Positions 24,486-33,330 of a stretch of DNA of 64,000 nt are shown here, piece after piece. The stretch covers positions 3,534,001 through 3,598,000 of the forward strand of contig OZ250162.1 in assembly GCA_965238025.1 (NCBI GenBank), read 5' to 3'. Source of the stretch: Pelagihabitans sp965238025 (lineage in GTDB: Bacteria; Bacteroidota; Bacteroidia; Flavobacteriales; Flavobacteriaceae). Position 1 is the first letter of the stretch. The number at the start of each line of letters is the position of its first letter. Made by a program: the position numbers and the translations under genes. The notes below the pieces were generated by a model. That model was given only the letters and a program-made list of their open reading frames with translations. It searched no databases and had not been told where the DNA came from.

Positions 24486-24641
24486 CCAAGTTAGCCATAA
24501 AATGACTCATCCAAACTCGTTCATTTTACGTTCTATTTCCATTTTCATGATTTCCGTAGCTAAGGCTATGCAAATCAATCATGGCATCATAGAACAAAAA
24601 AGCAACTTCTTTTTCTGTGACCCACTTCATGGCTAACTTGG
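24486..24641. repeat. Inverted-repeat-bounded segment in the 331-base gap before clpB, with possible decayed small ORF
   Basis: CCAAGTTAGCCAT (24487-24499) is matched exactly by its inverse ATGGCTAACTTGG (24629-24641). Between them, on the minus strand, lies a 34-codon ORF (24630 down to 24526, MKWVTEKEVAFLFYDAMIDL...), and a second frame continues as CIALATEIMKMEIERKMNEFG to a TGA at 24507. The two pieces could be one small gene broken by a frameshift. I recognise no family, so neither piece is called a gene. The rest of the gap (24642-24791) is presumably the clpB promoter region, with no exact TAnnTTTG match. Confidence 0.45.
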
Positions 24642-24791
24642 TATAAGTCGAGAAGTCCTTTCAACCTTACAAACTGCCTAAATGTCCTGTTATTATTGGC
24701 TTTTACCGACATTTTGTCTGTTGGTTTCTCTTGGTAAGGTTATTGACCTACTCACTCCAAAAGTAAACAATAACAGAAAAGATATATACAT

Positions 24792-27392
24792 ATGAACTTT
24801 AATAATTACACCATAAAATCGCAGGAGGCCGTGCAACAGGCACAGCAGCTTGCGCAGGAAATGGGGCATCAGCAGATAGAGAATGAACACTTGTTCAAGG
24901 CGATGCTATCTGTTGACGAAAATGTAGTTCCCTTTATCCTAAAAAAACTGAATATAAACCTGAGTATTCTGGAACAGATTCTAGGCAAAGAACTTGAGAG
25001 CTTCCCAAAGGTAAGCGGTGCCGATCTGATGATTTCCCCAGCGACTGGAAGATCTTTGAACGAAGCAAGTACCATCGCTAAAAAAATGGGCGATGAATTC
25101 GTATCCATAGAACACTTATTGCTTGCCATATTCAAATCAAAAAGTAAAATTGCCCAAATCTTAAAAGATCAAGGGGCAACGGAAAAAGATTTGAACGCAG
25201 CCATTCAAGAACTTCGTAAAGGAGGTCGGGTAACCTCTCAAAGTGCCGAGGAGACCTACAACTCTTTAGATAAGTATGCCAAGAACCTCAATGAAATGGC
25301 CGATAATGGAAAGTTGGACCCCGTAATTGGGCGGGACGAAGAAATTCGTAGGATATTACAAATCTTGTCCCGTCGCACCAAAAACAACCCTATGCTCGTT
25401 GGCGAGCCAGGAGTTGGTAAGACAGCTATTGCCGAGGGCTTGGCGCACCGTATAGTTCAGGGAGACATTCCAGAAAATCTAAAGGAAAAAGTAATCTATT
25501 CCCTAGATATGGGCGCACTGATTGCCGGTGCCAAATACAAAGGGGAATTTGAAGAAAGGCTAAAATCGGTCATCAAGGAGGTTGTTTCTTCCGATGGCAA
25601 TATCGTGTTGTTCATTGATGAGATCCACACCCTTGTCGGTGCTGGCGGAGGTCAGGGTGCAATGGATGCCGCTAACATATTGAAACCGGCCTTGGCAAGA
25701 GGTGAATTACGTGCGATCGGAGCTACCACCTTGGATGAGTATCAAAAATATTTTGAAAAGGATAAGGCCTTGGAGCGCCGCTTTCAAAAGGTAGTGGTTG
25801 CTGAACCCGATACCGAAAGTGCAATTTCAATACTCCGCGGTATAAAGGAAAAGTACGAGGCACACCATAAAGTTCGTATTAAGGATGAAGCCGTGATTTC
25901 AGCGGTAGAATTATCACAACGCTATATTACAAATCGATTCCTTCCGGACAAGGCTATTGATTTAATGGATGAGGCCGCCGCTAAACTGCGAATGGAAATC
26001 AATTCGAAACCCGAGGAGCTCGATGTCCTAGACCGGAAGATCATGCAATTGGAAATTGAAATAGAAGCCATTAAAAGGGAAGAAGATACAGCTAAATTAA
26101 AAGTATTGAATGTTGATCTTGCCAATTTCAAGGAAGAGCGAAATGAGATTTTTGCCAAGTGGGAAGGTGAGAAAACGGTCGTGGACAATATCCAAAAAAC
26201 GAAACAGGATATTGAAGATTTTAAGCTAGAAGCTGAGCGGGCTGAACGCAATGGGGATTATGGTAAGGTCGCGGAGCTTCGCTATGGAAAGATAAAAGAA
26301 GCAAATGAAAGCTTGGAAGAACTTCAAAGCGAGCTGGCCGAACAACAGCACTCCGGTACGCTAATAAAAGAAGAAGTGACCAACGAAGATATTGCCGAAG
26401 TAGTGGCAAAATGGACCGGAATTCCCGTGACCAAAATGTTACAAAGCGAAAGAGAAAAGCTTTTAAAATTGGAAGAAGTACTCCATAAGCGCGTTGTAGG
26501 TCAAGAAGAGGCCATTCAAGCGGTCTCCGATGCTATTCGCAGAAGTAGGGCCGGCCTTCAGGACACCAAACGCCCAATCGGGTCATTTCTTTTCCTAGGA
26601 ACGACCGGAGTGGGAAAAACAGAGCTTGCTAAAACATTGGCAGCTTACATGTTCGACGATGAAAATGCAATGACGCGAATAGATATGAGCGAATATCAGG
26701 AGCGTCATTCGGTAAGCCGATTGGTGGGCGCACCTCCAGGGTACGTTGGTTACGATGAGGGTGGTCAGCTGACCGAAGCCGTTAGACGGCGCCCCTACTC
26801 TGTCGTTTTGTTGGATGAGATTGAAAAAGCGCATCCCGATACTTTTAATATTCTTTTGCAGGTATTGGATGAAGGAAGGTTGACCGACAACAAAGGTCGG
26901 GTGGCAGATTTTAAGAACAGCATCATTATCATGACCAGTAATATGGGTAGCCATATCATACAGGAGAAATTCGAGGCCGTAAAAGATTTGGAAAGTGCAA
27001 CGGAAGCGGCCCGCATAGAAGTTTTAGGTTTGCTACGCCAAACCATACGACCCGAATTCCTGAATCGTATAGATGATATTATCATGTTTACGCCATTAAA
27101 TCAGGAGCATATTACCAAAATCGTAAACCTACAACTTGGGCAATTGAAGAAATTGTTGGCGAAGCAACATATTACCATTGATGCTACCGAGGAGGCGATT
27201 ACCCATTTGGCAACCAAAGGTTATGATCCTCAATATGGTGCGAGGCCCATAAAACGAGTAATTCAGAAAATGGTCTTGAATGAACTCTCTAAGGAACTGC
27301 TAAGCGGAACGATTACCGCCGATAGTATAGTTTTGATCGACTCGTTCGATGATAAACTGGTATTTCGGAACCAAAGTGAAATGGTGAAATAA
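24792..27392 (+). CDS. clpB: ClpB protein disaggregase
   Basis: An 866-residue Hsp100 chaperone that, with DnaK, extracts proteins from aggregates after heat stress. Domains in order: the double Clp-N repeat (1-150), AAA+ module 1 with Walker A GEPGVGKT (about residue 205) and Walker B VLFIDEIHTLVGAGG, the long coiled-coil M domain (about 400-530, DRKIMQLEIEIEAIKREED) that separates ClpB from ClpA/ClpC, AAA+ module 2 with Walker A GTTGVGKTELAKTL (about 605) and VVLLDEIEKAHPD, and the C-terminal small domain. Length is normal. It ends with a strong terminator. Confidence 0.97.
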   Translation: MNFNNYTIKSQEAVQQAQQLAQEMGHQQIENEHLFKAMLSVDENVVPFILKKLNINLSILEQILGKELESFPKVSGADLMISPATGRSLNEASTIAKKMGDEFVSIEHLLLAIFKSKSKIAQILKDQGATEKDLNAAIQELRKGGRVTSQSAEETYNSLDKYAKNLNEMADNGKLDPVIGRDEEIRRILQILSRRTKNNPMLVGEPGVGKTAIAEGLAHRIVQGDIPENLKEKVIYSLDMGALIAGAKYKGEFEERLKSVIKEVVSSDGNIVLFIDEIHTLVGAGGGQGAMDAANILKPALARGELRAIGATTLDEYQKYFEKDKALERRFQKVVVAEPDTESAISILRGIKEKYEAHHKVRIKDEAVISAVELSQRYITNRFLPDKAIDLMDEAAAKLRMEINSKPEELDVLDRKIMQLEIEIEAIKREEDTAKLKVLNVDLANFKEERNEIFAKWEGEKTVVDNIQKTKQDIEDFKLEAERAERNGDYGKVAELRYGKIKEANESLEELQSELAEQQHSGTLIKEEVTNEDIAEVVAKWTGIPVTKMLQSEREKLLKLEEVLHKRVVGQEEAIQAVSDAIRRSRAGLQDTKRPIGSFLFLGTTGVGKTELAKTLAAYMFDDENAMTRIDMSEYQERHSVSRLVGAPPGYVGYDEGGQLTEAVRRRPYSVVLLDEIEKAHPDTFNILLQVLDEGRLTDNKGRVADFKNSIIIMTSNMGSHIIQEKFEAVKDLESATEAARIEVLGLLRQTIRPEFLNRIDDIIMFTPLNQEHITKIVNLQLGQLKKLLAKQHITIDATEEAITHLATKGYDPQYGARPIKRVIQKMVLNELSKELLSGTITADSIVLIDSFDDKLVFRNQSEMVK

Positions 27393-27411
27393 CACGATTT
27401 AAACCGCTTTT

Positions 27412-27441
27412 AAAAGGATGTCAAAAATGGCATCCTTTTTT
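27412..27441 (+). terminator. Terminator of clpB
   Basis: AAAAGGATGTCA pairs with TGGCATCCTTTT around a 4-base loop (one G-T pair), with a T run at the end, 20 bases after the clpB stop. Confidence 0.85.
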
Positions 27442-27451
27442 TGTGAAACAC

Positions 27452-27469
27452 ATATACCATACAGTATAT
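27452..27469. promoter_or_regulatory. Palindrome upstream of the TetR gene (probable autoregulatory operator)
   Basis: ATATAC and GTATAT are inverted half-sites separated by six bases, just upstream of the -7 element at 27478. TetR proteins usually bind such a site at their own promoter; binding is an inference. Confidence 0.5.
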
Positions 27470-27477
27470 AATTTTTT

Positions 27478-27485
27478 TATCTTTG
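27478..27485 (+). promoter_or_regulatory. Bacteroidota -7 promoter element of the TetR gene
   Basis: TATCTTTG, exact TAnnTTTG, 20 bases before ATG 27506. It lies inside the longer reading frame that opens with GTG at 27443, which argues for the later ATG as the real start. Confidence 0.68.
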
Positions 27486-27505
27486 TTGTAAACCATTCCG
27501 TTGCA

Positions 27506-28102
27506 ATGACCACCAAAGCCGAAAGAACTACCGCCTTCATTATTGAAACAGTTGCGCCGGTCTTTAATAAACACGGTTATATCGGTACCAGCATGAGCGA
27601 CCTTACAGAGGCGACGGGCCTTACCAAGGGTGCGCTATATGGTAATTTTGAAAACAAGGAAGCCCTGGCACTTGCGGCTTTTGAATACAACAGCAAAAAA
27701 TTATTGAATGCCATTGATGAACAGTTAGATGTTTCGGGCGGTGCGGTAAAGCGGATTTTTTCATTAATGGACTTTTACCGCAATTACAATGACTACAACC
27801 AAGAAATGGGCGGCTGTCCTGTTCTCAATGTTGGAGTCGACAGCCAACACAATAACCATATATTAAGTGCGGCGACCAAGGAAACCATTAGCACCATAGA
27901 AGGGAAAATAGCCCTTGTCTTGGAGAACGGGGTAAACAATGGTGAATTGAAATTACCAGTGACCCCCCTGCAGTTCGCCAAACAGTTGTTTACCATGCTT
28001 CAAGGAGCTGTGGCTATGGAAACTATGACTAATGACCGCAAGTATTTATTGAATACGGTGGCGTATCTGGAGCAGCTCGTAAAAAGAGAGCTCAAAGGCT
28101 AA
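27506..28102 (+). CDS. TetR family transcriptional regulator
   Basis: A 198-residue regulator. Starting at 27506 it opens MTTKAERTTAFIIETVAPVFNKHGY, the usual N-terminal helix, followed by the helix-turn-helix MSDLTEATGLTKGALYGNFENKEALALAAFEY, which is strongly typical of TetR (TxAxGxTKGALYxxFxxKE). The C-terminal ligand domain has the block GGCPVLNVGVDSQHNNHILS, like the TetR_C_6/AcrR-type branch. The GTG frame start at 27443 would place the promoter inside the gene, so ATG 27506 is preferred. No target gene is adjacent on the same strand; it may control only itself or distant genes. Confidence 0.92.
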   Translation: MTTKAERTTAFIIETVAPVFNKHGYIGTSMSDLTEATGLTKGALYGNFENKEALALAAFEYNSKKLLNAIDEQLDVSGGAVKRIFSLMDFYRNYNDYNQEMGGCPVLNVGVDSQHNNHILSAATKETISTIEGKIALVLENGVNNGELKLPVTPLQFAKQLFTMLQGAVAMETMTNDRKYLLNTVAYLEQLVKRELKG

Positions 28103-28217
28103 ATAACTGCCAATATTAAGCACTTACATTCCCTGTAACTTTAGTAACACTCATTTATACCTGGATGTGAATCTTGGCATACCCAACCAATAGCTGATAG
28201 CTAGACGATAATCCGTC

Positions 28218-30008
28218 TTACTCCCCCACAACTCGGAAAATCCATATCGCATCAGTGTATTTCCCAAAGAATTTACTATTCCTTGCCTCACGTGCCTCGG
28301 CCATCGTATTGTATCGTTCTAGATACACATATTGATAATTGTTCTGGCTTCTAAGAAAAGATTTTGGTTGCAAGCCCCTTTTGGTCAGATCCTGCATAAA
28401 GGCTTCATAGTATTTTTTGGTTCCAAAGACATTGGTAATCAAATAAAAACCAGGTGTTAGACCGCCTTCGGTGGCCACCTCTTCGTATTTCTCGTTCTTC
28501 TCCAGAACTACCTCTTCCTGTGCTTCTTGGGTTTTAACAACAGGCTGTTCGGTTTTAAGTTGATTCATAGAATCTAATCGCTTTTGTGCTGCTAAGGCAT
28601 TTTTCTTGCGCTGTATTCTCTCGGAATCCAAATTTGCAAGGGAATCCTGTTGTCTCTTTTCCATTAACCGTTCCGTGGCTATTTCAATTTGCCTTAAGGA
28701 ATCAATCTGTTGTTGTCTGGCCCGTTCCTCATTTATGGCAAGTGTTGCTTGACTTATGGAGTCTAAACGCTGTTTGGTTTCAATGGCCTCCCGTTGGCGT
28801 TGCGCTTCTTTTTCCCCTTCCAATCGCTCTGCTTCAAGTTGCGCTTGCTCCTGGGCTAGCTTATCGGCAAGCTCTTGGGCCTTCTCAGCCTGTTGAACGG
28901 AATCTTTTTGTTGTTGTTTCGCCTGCCTCTGAGCCTCCCTAAGTTCTTGTTTTAAGGCCTCTTGTTCTTTTTGTTGTCTTCGTTTTTCTGTTTTTCCCGC
29001 TACGTCTTCGAGGGTTTTATTTTCAATAACTTCTGCTTCTTCAGTTTCTTCTGCTTCTTCCTCTTGTTCCACTATGAGTTCTTCTTTCGGCTGTTCTTCC
29101 TTCTCTTCTTTATACTGCTTTCCAAAATGATAGGCCGCAACAAGTTCGAATGTGGGGTCTATTCCGTCTAGACTGGAATCCGTGGCAAATTCAACCAAAG
29201 CTCCAATTGATACTTTCTTTAGAAATCGTCCTCCACCACCTACCGATACCCCATAAAAGTCATTGTAACCCGCCTGAGCCCAGTATTTATCAGTTGAAAA
29301 GAGTGTGGTTAACCCCAGCTGGTCCTCCTCAAAAGGCACTGATTTCCAGTAAACCATGGGTCTTAGCACTGCTGAATTTGAAAACAAATGAAAATCATAG
29401 GCTGTAGAAAACAAGTATATACGTTCCTCGGGACTTGATTGTCTTTCGCTTAAGGTAAAGTTATAATCAAAGAGGTTTTCTGAAGTGAAGCCGATCCCCA
29501 GGTTCTTTAATTTAACAAATATCCCCGGTGCAGCCTGTAAGATAAAATCATTTGTAGATCGCAACTGCGGCAATTCTATTTGTGAATCGATAATGAGTGC
29601 GTTGTCCGCGACAATCTGTTTAAATCCGAAAAGGTTTAGGCCAACACCTATCTTCAGTTCAGGGCTAACCTCATAAATATAAGCATAGTTTAATACCCCT
29701 CCCGTATTTATGAATATGCCTGTATTGTGTTGAAAAAAACCAAGTCCGGCCGCAGATTCCTCATTTATCTGACGCGTATAATTTAAAAACAAAGTAGAGG
29801 GGTCAGCATCCAGCTGTTGCCATTGCCACCTAGACCAAAACGCCAATGATTGGGGGTTGTTCCCATAAAAAGATAGCACAGGATTAAAAAAGCTTGAATT
29901 ATACTCGGTAAGATTGTGTTGTCTATAATCAAGGGGCACGCCATTATTTTGGCAATGAATTCCTAATGTGCATAGAAAGAAAAATAAAGTTACCAACCAT
30001 TTGACCAT
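28218..30008 (-). CDS. PorP/SprF family membrane protein with coiled-coil and SPOR-like tail
   Basis: A 596-residue envelope protein. The start at 30008 gives the best signal peptide (MVKWLVTLFFFLCTLG). Residues 25-300 are a PorP/SprF-type outer-membrane beta-barrel, the family partner of gliding and type IX secretion: QHNLTEYNSSFFNPVLSFYG, GLGFFQHNTGIFINTGG, ending VAAYHFGKQ. Residues 300-510 are a very charged Glu/Lys/Gln coiled coil with recurring QxxDS, and 530-595 look like a SPOR peptidoglycan-binding domain (PGFYLITNVFGTKKYYEAF, then VYLERYNTMAEARE). In effect the barrel is linked through a rod to the cell wall. It could anchor surface machinery to the peptidoglycan. Confidence 0.8.
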   Translation of the reverse strand: MVKWLVTLFFFLCTLGIHCQNNGVPLDYRQHNLTEYNSSFFNPVLSFYGNNPQSLAFWSRWQWQQLDADPSTLFLNYTRQINEESAAGLGFFQHNTGIFINTGGVLNYAYIYEVSPELKIGVGLNLFGFKQIVADNALIIDSQIELPQLRSTNDFILQAAPGIFVKLKNLGIGFTSENLFDYNFTLSERQSSPEERIYLFSTAYDFHLFSNSAVLRPMVYWKSVPFEEDQLGLTTLFSTDKYWAQAGYNDFYGVSVGGGGRFLKKVSIGALVEFATDSSLDGIDPTFELVAAYHFGKQYKEEKEEQPKEELIVEQEEEAEETEEAEVIENKTLEDVAGKTEKRRQQKEQEALKQELREAQRQAKQQQKDSVQQAEKAQELADKLAQEQAQLEAERLEGEKEAQRQREAIETKQRLDSISQATLAINEERARQQQIDSLRQIEIATERLMEKRQQDSLANLDSERIQRKKNALAAQKRLDSMNQLKTEQPVVKTQEAQEEVVLEKNEKYEEVATEGGLTPGFYLITNVFGTKKYYEAFMQDLTKRGLQPKSFLRSQNNYQYVYLERYNTMAEAREARNSKFFGKYTDAIWIFRVVGE

Positions 30009-30172
30009 ATGCAAAAAAACAAAAAACAATCTCCTTCACATACTATTTTGTGCTATTTTTAGTTAAATAAGTAGAAAAAAATTCAACTCCGCCCGTAACC
30101 CTGTTTAAAGGGGCTGATCGATAAACGTCACAGGCGAAACCAAGAAAGGGTGTAACTGTTAACCAATTACTC

Positions 30173-30730
30173 ATGAAAACCTTACGAATACTAGTATTGA
30201 GCCTATTTTTAATCGGATTTGCGAGTTGCAATGATGACAAAAAAAATGAAGGACAAGGGACACAGGCGACTTCAGGTGTTTCTACCTTTTACCTGATCCG
30301 GCATGCCGAAAAAGATAGAACGGATACCCAAAATTCAGACCCGGAACTAAATCAAACTGGGCTAGGTAGGGCAATGCACTGGGCAGAAATTTTACGAAAT
30401 GTACCGATAGATGCCGTATATAGTACAGACTATCGACGTACCGCGATGACCGCCTCGCCAACCTCGATAAAACAAGATGTAGATGTACAATATTACGATC
30501 CACACAATATTGATATAGCGCAATTTAAAGAAAACAACCTAAACAAAAATGTATTGGTTGTAGGGCATAGTAACACCACACCTGAGTTTGTGAATCGCTT
30601 ACTGGACGATGAGGTGTATGCGCAAATCGATGATACCGATAATGGTAGTCTTTTTATTGTAACCATAATTGACGGAGTGGCAACTTCACAACGATTGGAA
30701 ATCAACTGCAGCTGCCCAAGTAGGGATTAA
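30173..30730 (+). CDS. Histidine phosphatase family lipoprotein
   Basis: A 185-residue lipoprotein (lipobox FASC, Cys19) with a phosphoglycerate-mutase-like phosphohistidine fold. The catalytic LIRHAEKDRT (His44) and the second active-site histidine in VVGHSNTTPEF are intact, and the acidic position is in YSTDYRRTAMTA. It resembles SixA/PGAM-like phosphatases but is exported to the envelope, so its natural substrate is not known. It lies upstream of smpB, with which it does not appear to share a role. Confidence 0.9.
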   Translation: MKTLRILVLSLFLIGFASCNDDKKNEGQGTQATSGVSTFYLIRHAEKDRTDTQNSDPELNQTGLGRAMHWAEILRNVPIDAVYSTDYRRTAMTASPTSIKQDVDVQYYDPHNIDIAQFKENNLNKNVLVVGHSNTTPEFVNRLLDDEVYAQIDDTDNGSLFIVTIIDGVATSQRLEINCSCPSRD

Positions 30731-30773
30731 AATTCTTCTTATTTTTAAGGGTGTTCGGTTGCATAATTGTTAC

Positions 30774-30781
30774 TATTTTTG
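30774..30781 (+). promoter_or_regulatory. Bacteroidota -7 promoter element for smpB
   Basis: TATTTTTG, exact TAnnTTTG, only six bases before the smpB ATG at 30788. If used, the mRNA would have almost no leader. Confidence 0.5.
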
Positions 30782-30787
30782 CCTGCA

Positions 30788-31249
30788 ATGCAACCCAACA
30801 TCAATATAAAGAATAAAAAAGCACGTTTTGAGTACGAGCTTTTGGATCAATACACCACTGGTATCGTACTTTCCGGAACAGAGATAAAGTCTTTGCGATT
30901 GGGAAAAGCTTCGATTACGGAAAGCTTTTGTGAATTCAACGACCGGGGAGAGCTGTTCATAATAAACATGCAGATCGACGAATATTCCCATGGCTCACAT
31001 TACAACCACAAACCCAAGGCGGAACGAAAGTTACTGCTGAATAAAAAGGAGTTGCGAAAATTGGCCAAGGAAGTAAATACCTCCGGGCTAACAATCGTAC
31101 CCTTAACGGTTTTCCTAACCGATCGCGGATTGGCCAAAATTAAAATTGCCTTGGCAAAGGGGAAAAAGCTCTATGACAAAAGGGAAACAATTAAAGACCG
31201 TGACAACAAACGAGATCTTGACCGTATTAAAAAGAGTTTCAACAATTAA
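30788..31249 (+). CDS. smpB: SsrA-binding protein SmpB
   Basis: A 153-residue RNA-binding protein that brings tmRNA to stalled ribosomes for trans-translation. The start MQPNINIKNKKARFEYELL is typical; the seven codons before it (from TTG 30767) are dropped. The hallmark TGIVLSGTEIKSLR (25-38), the GSHYNHKPKAERKLLLNKKEL block, and the basic tail KKLYDKRETIKDRDNKRDLDRIKK that folds into the decoding centre are all present. The tail is intact, so the protein should be functional. Confidence 0.97.
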   Translation: MQPNINIKNKKARFEYELLDQYTTGIVLSGTEIKSLRLGKASITESFCEFNDRGELFIINMQIDEYSHGSHYNHKPKAERKLLLNKKELRKLAKEVNTSGLTIVPLTVFLTDRGLAKIKIALAKGKKLYDKRETIKDRDNKRDLDRIKKSFNN

Positions 31250-31318
31250 GGAAAGTAACATTAAGGCCAGATTCCTATTGTCTTGACCTTTGGTTCTTGA
31301 TTATTAGTATTGAAATTC

Positions 31319-31960
31319 CTAGTTCTTATCTTCCAATAAGGGCACAAAACGAAAATTACCCAGCTCCTCCTTTTCGAATTCTTTTTCTGATTTTCTGATG
31401 AACAAGGTCATGACCTGGCTATTATTCCCAACGGGAATAACCAACCTCCCCCCTATTTTTAGCTGTGCCATTAACGCTTTGGGCACTTCGGGAGCTCCTG
31501 CGGTAACCACAATTCCATCAAAAGGCGCCTCTTCTGGCAAACCTTTATACCCATCCCCAAAAATCATTTTCTTGGGTCGGTATCCCATTTTTTTAAAAAA
31601 AAGTCTTGTTTTTTTAAACAACTCCTGCTGACGCTCTATGGTATATACCTTTGCCTTCATATGTAAAAGCACTGCCGTCTGATAGCCACTTCCCGTGCCT
31701 ATTTCCAATATTTTATGGCTCGGTTTAAGCTGTAATAATTCTGTTTGGAAAGCAACGGTATAAGGTTGCGATATCGTCTGGTCGGCTGCTATGGGAAAGG
31801 CCTTATCTTGATAGGCATGTCCTTCAAAACCGCTATCCATAAATAAATGCCGGGGAATGGTCTTTATAGCGTTTAATACTTTTTGATCCGAAATACCTTT
31901 ATCTACAAGTATTTCAGCCAATTTATTACGCATTCCGCGATGTTTCAGGGTGTCTTTCAA
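31319..31960 (-). CDS. pcm: Protein-L-isoaspartate O-methyltransferase
   Basis: A 213-residue AdoMet-dependent enzyme that repairs isoaspartyl residues formed in ageing proteins. The SAM motif is ILEIGTGSGYQT (about 84-95), preceded by the family marker ADQTISQPYTVA (59-70), and followed by the VVTAGAPEVPKALMAQLKIGGRLVIPVG block. Length is normal. The start ATG at 31960 is kept, though MRNKLAEI ten codons later is an alternative. It is convergent with smpB and monocistronic. Confidence 0.94.
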   Translation of the reverse strand: MKDTLKHRGMRNKLAEILVDKGISDQKVLNAIKTIPRHLFMDSGFEGHAYQDKAFPIAADQTISQPYTVAFQTELLQLKPSHKILEIGTGSGYQTAVLLHMKAKVYTIERQQELFKKTRLFFKKMGYRPKKMIFGDGYKGLPEEAPFDGIVVTAGAPEVPKALMAQLKIGGRLVIPVGNNSQVMTLFIRKSEKEFEKEELGNFRFVPLLEDKN

Positions 31961-32104
31961 AGGTTTGGTTTTTGGTGATACGAAGTTAGAAAATAATCAT
32001 AGAAGTTCAAGCTAAGCTGTCAAGTTCAAATGCAAATAGTAGTAGACTTTCGCTAAACTTATAAACACGCAAACTTTAAACTACGCAAACTCCCAAAGTA
32101 TCCT

Positions 32105-32112
32105 TATTTTTG
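32105..32112 (+). promoter_or_regulatory. Bacteroidota -7 promoter element
   Basis: TATTTTTG, exact TAnnTTTG, 18 bases before ATG 32131 of the oxidoreductase gene; the TTG at 32110 that could extend the frame lies within the element. Confidence 0.6.
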
Positions 32113-32130
32113 AAACAAATCAGGAAAATT

Positions 32131-33096
32131 ATGTTGAAAGTCGGGGTGCTAGGTGCGGGGCATTTAGGGAAAATACATTTGCGTTTGCTAAATGAATCCA
32201 ATAAATATGAGCTTGTCGGATTCTATGACCCCGATGCCATCAACGCCAAGAGGGTCGAGGCCGAACTCGGTTATACCTATTTTGAAAACATCAACACTTT
32301 AATAGCTGCTGTTGATGTAGTCGATATCGTAACCCCCACCTTATCACACTATGATTGCGCTAAAAAATCCATAGAAAAAGGTAGACATGTTTTCATTGAA
32401 AAACCGATTACCAATACCTTGGAAGAAGCCGAGGATTTACTTTCCTTAACGGATAAATATCAGGTAAAAGGTCAGGTAGGGCATGTAGAACGTTTTAATC
32501 CGGCCTTTACGGCAATCAACGACGCCATTCAAAACCCTATGTTTATAGAAACCCACCGTTTGGCGGAATTCAACCCTCGTGGCACGGATGTTCCGGTTGT
32601 CCTGGATTTAATGATACATGATATCGATGCTATTTTAAGTGTAGTCGATTCCGAAGTAGAACAAATTAATGCAAGCGGGGTTTCGGTGATTAGTAATTCC
32701 CCTGATATTGCCAATGCTCGGATTGCGTTTAAGAATGGATGTGTCGCCAATCTCACGGCCAGCAGAATATCGATGAAGAACATGCGAAAAAGCAGGTTTT
32801 TTCAAAAGGACGCCTATATCTCCGTAGATTTTCTCGAAAAAAAGGTAGAAGTGGTTAAAATGAAAGATGCGCCAGAAACGATAGGTGATTTTGACATGGT
32901 CTTGCAGAATGCCGAGGGGGTAAAAAAACAGATCTATTTTGAAAATCCAGACGTAATAGACAACAATGCGATACTGGATGAACTGGAAACTTTTGCAGAT
33001 GCCATTACAAACGACACCACGCCTATCGTCACCCTAGAGCAAGGAACAAAGGCCCTCAAAATAGCTTTGCAAATAATTGATTGTTTTGGGAAATAG
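32131..33096 (+). CDS. Gfo/Idh/MocA family oxidoreductase
   Basis: A 321-residue NAD(P)-dependent dehydrogenase. MLKVGVLGAGHLGKIHL carries the dinucleotide motif GAGHLG (8-13), and EKPITNTLEEAEDLL (about 83-97) is the EKP signature near the cofactor and active site; VGHVERFNPAF follows. The second domain has the usual open sheet with LDLMIHDIDAILSV. Substrates of this family are mainly sugars and their derivatives; the specific one cannot be read. Placed at the head of a plus-strand gene run that reaches gntK, but more than 200 bases separate it from the next gene. Confidence 0.85.
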   Translation: MLKVGVLGAGHLGKIHLRLLNESNKYELVGFYDPDAINAKRVEAELGYTYFENINTLIAAVDVVDIVTPTLSHYDCAKKSIEKGRHVFIEKPITNTLEEAEDLLSLTDKYQVKGQVGHVERFNPAFTAINDAIQNPMFIETHRLAEFNPRGTDVPVVLDLMIHDIDAILSVVDSEVEQINASGVSVISNSPDIANARIAFKNGCVANLTASRISMKNMRKSRFFQKDAYISVDFLEKKVEVVKMKDAPETIGDFDMVLQNAEGVKKQIYFENPDVIDNNAILDELETFADAITNDTTPIVTLEQGTKALKIALQIIDCFGK

Positions 33097-33330
33097 TCGA
33101 AACTGAAGAGAAAACTCTCGGTCCTGGTTTTGGCTTTGTTGAAAGTCAACCTAGGTCCTGATGTACTAATAAGAAGTTTCCTGATCTTGCTGAAATGAAT
33201 TCAGCACAGGTGTGGGAGTAAAATACCTCTGAGTAAGCCCACGAGGTCTTCGTAAGAAGGTAAACTTAAAATTTCGAGGCAAGCCTCTGAGCATTTAAAT
33301 CTCGATTATCGAGTAAAAAAGTAATTATAT
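33097..33330. other. 234-base intergenic region with two short perfect palindromes
   Basis: GAGGC-AA-GCCTC (33276-33287) and CTCGA-TTA-TCGAG (33301-33313) lie within 54 bases of the start of the next gene. No gene and no exact TAnnTTTG were seen here; the palindromes could be operators or remnants of a repeat. Confidence 0.5.

Noticed and set aside
24526..24630. 34-codon ORF before clpB as a real gene
   Set aside because: Too short, no promoter, and the plausible continuation is in another frame. Kept only as part of the repeat entry.
33097..33330. Decayed transposon in the gap before the hydroxyacyl-CoA dehydrogenase gene
   Set aside because: Two short palindromes are present but no terminal repeats or transposase fragment could be seen.
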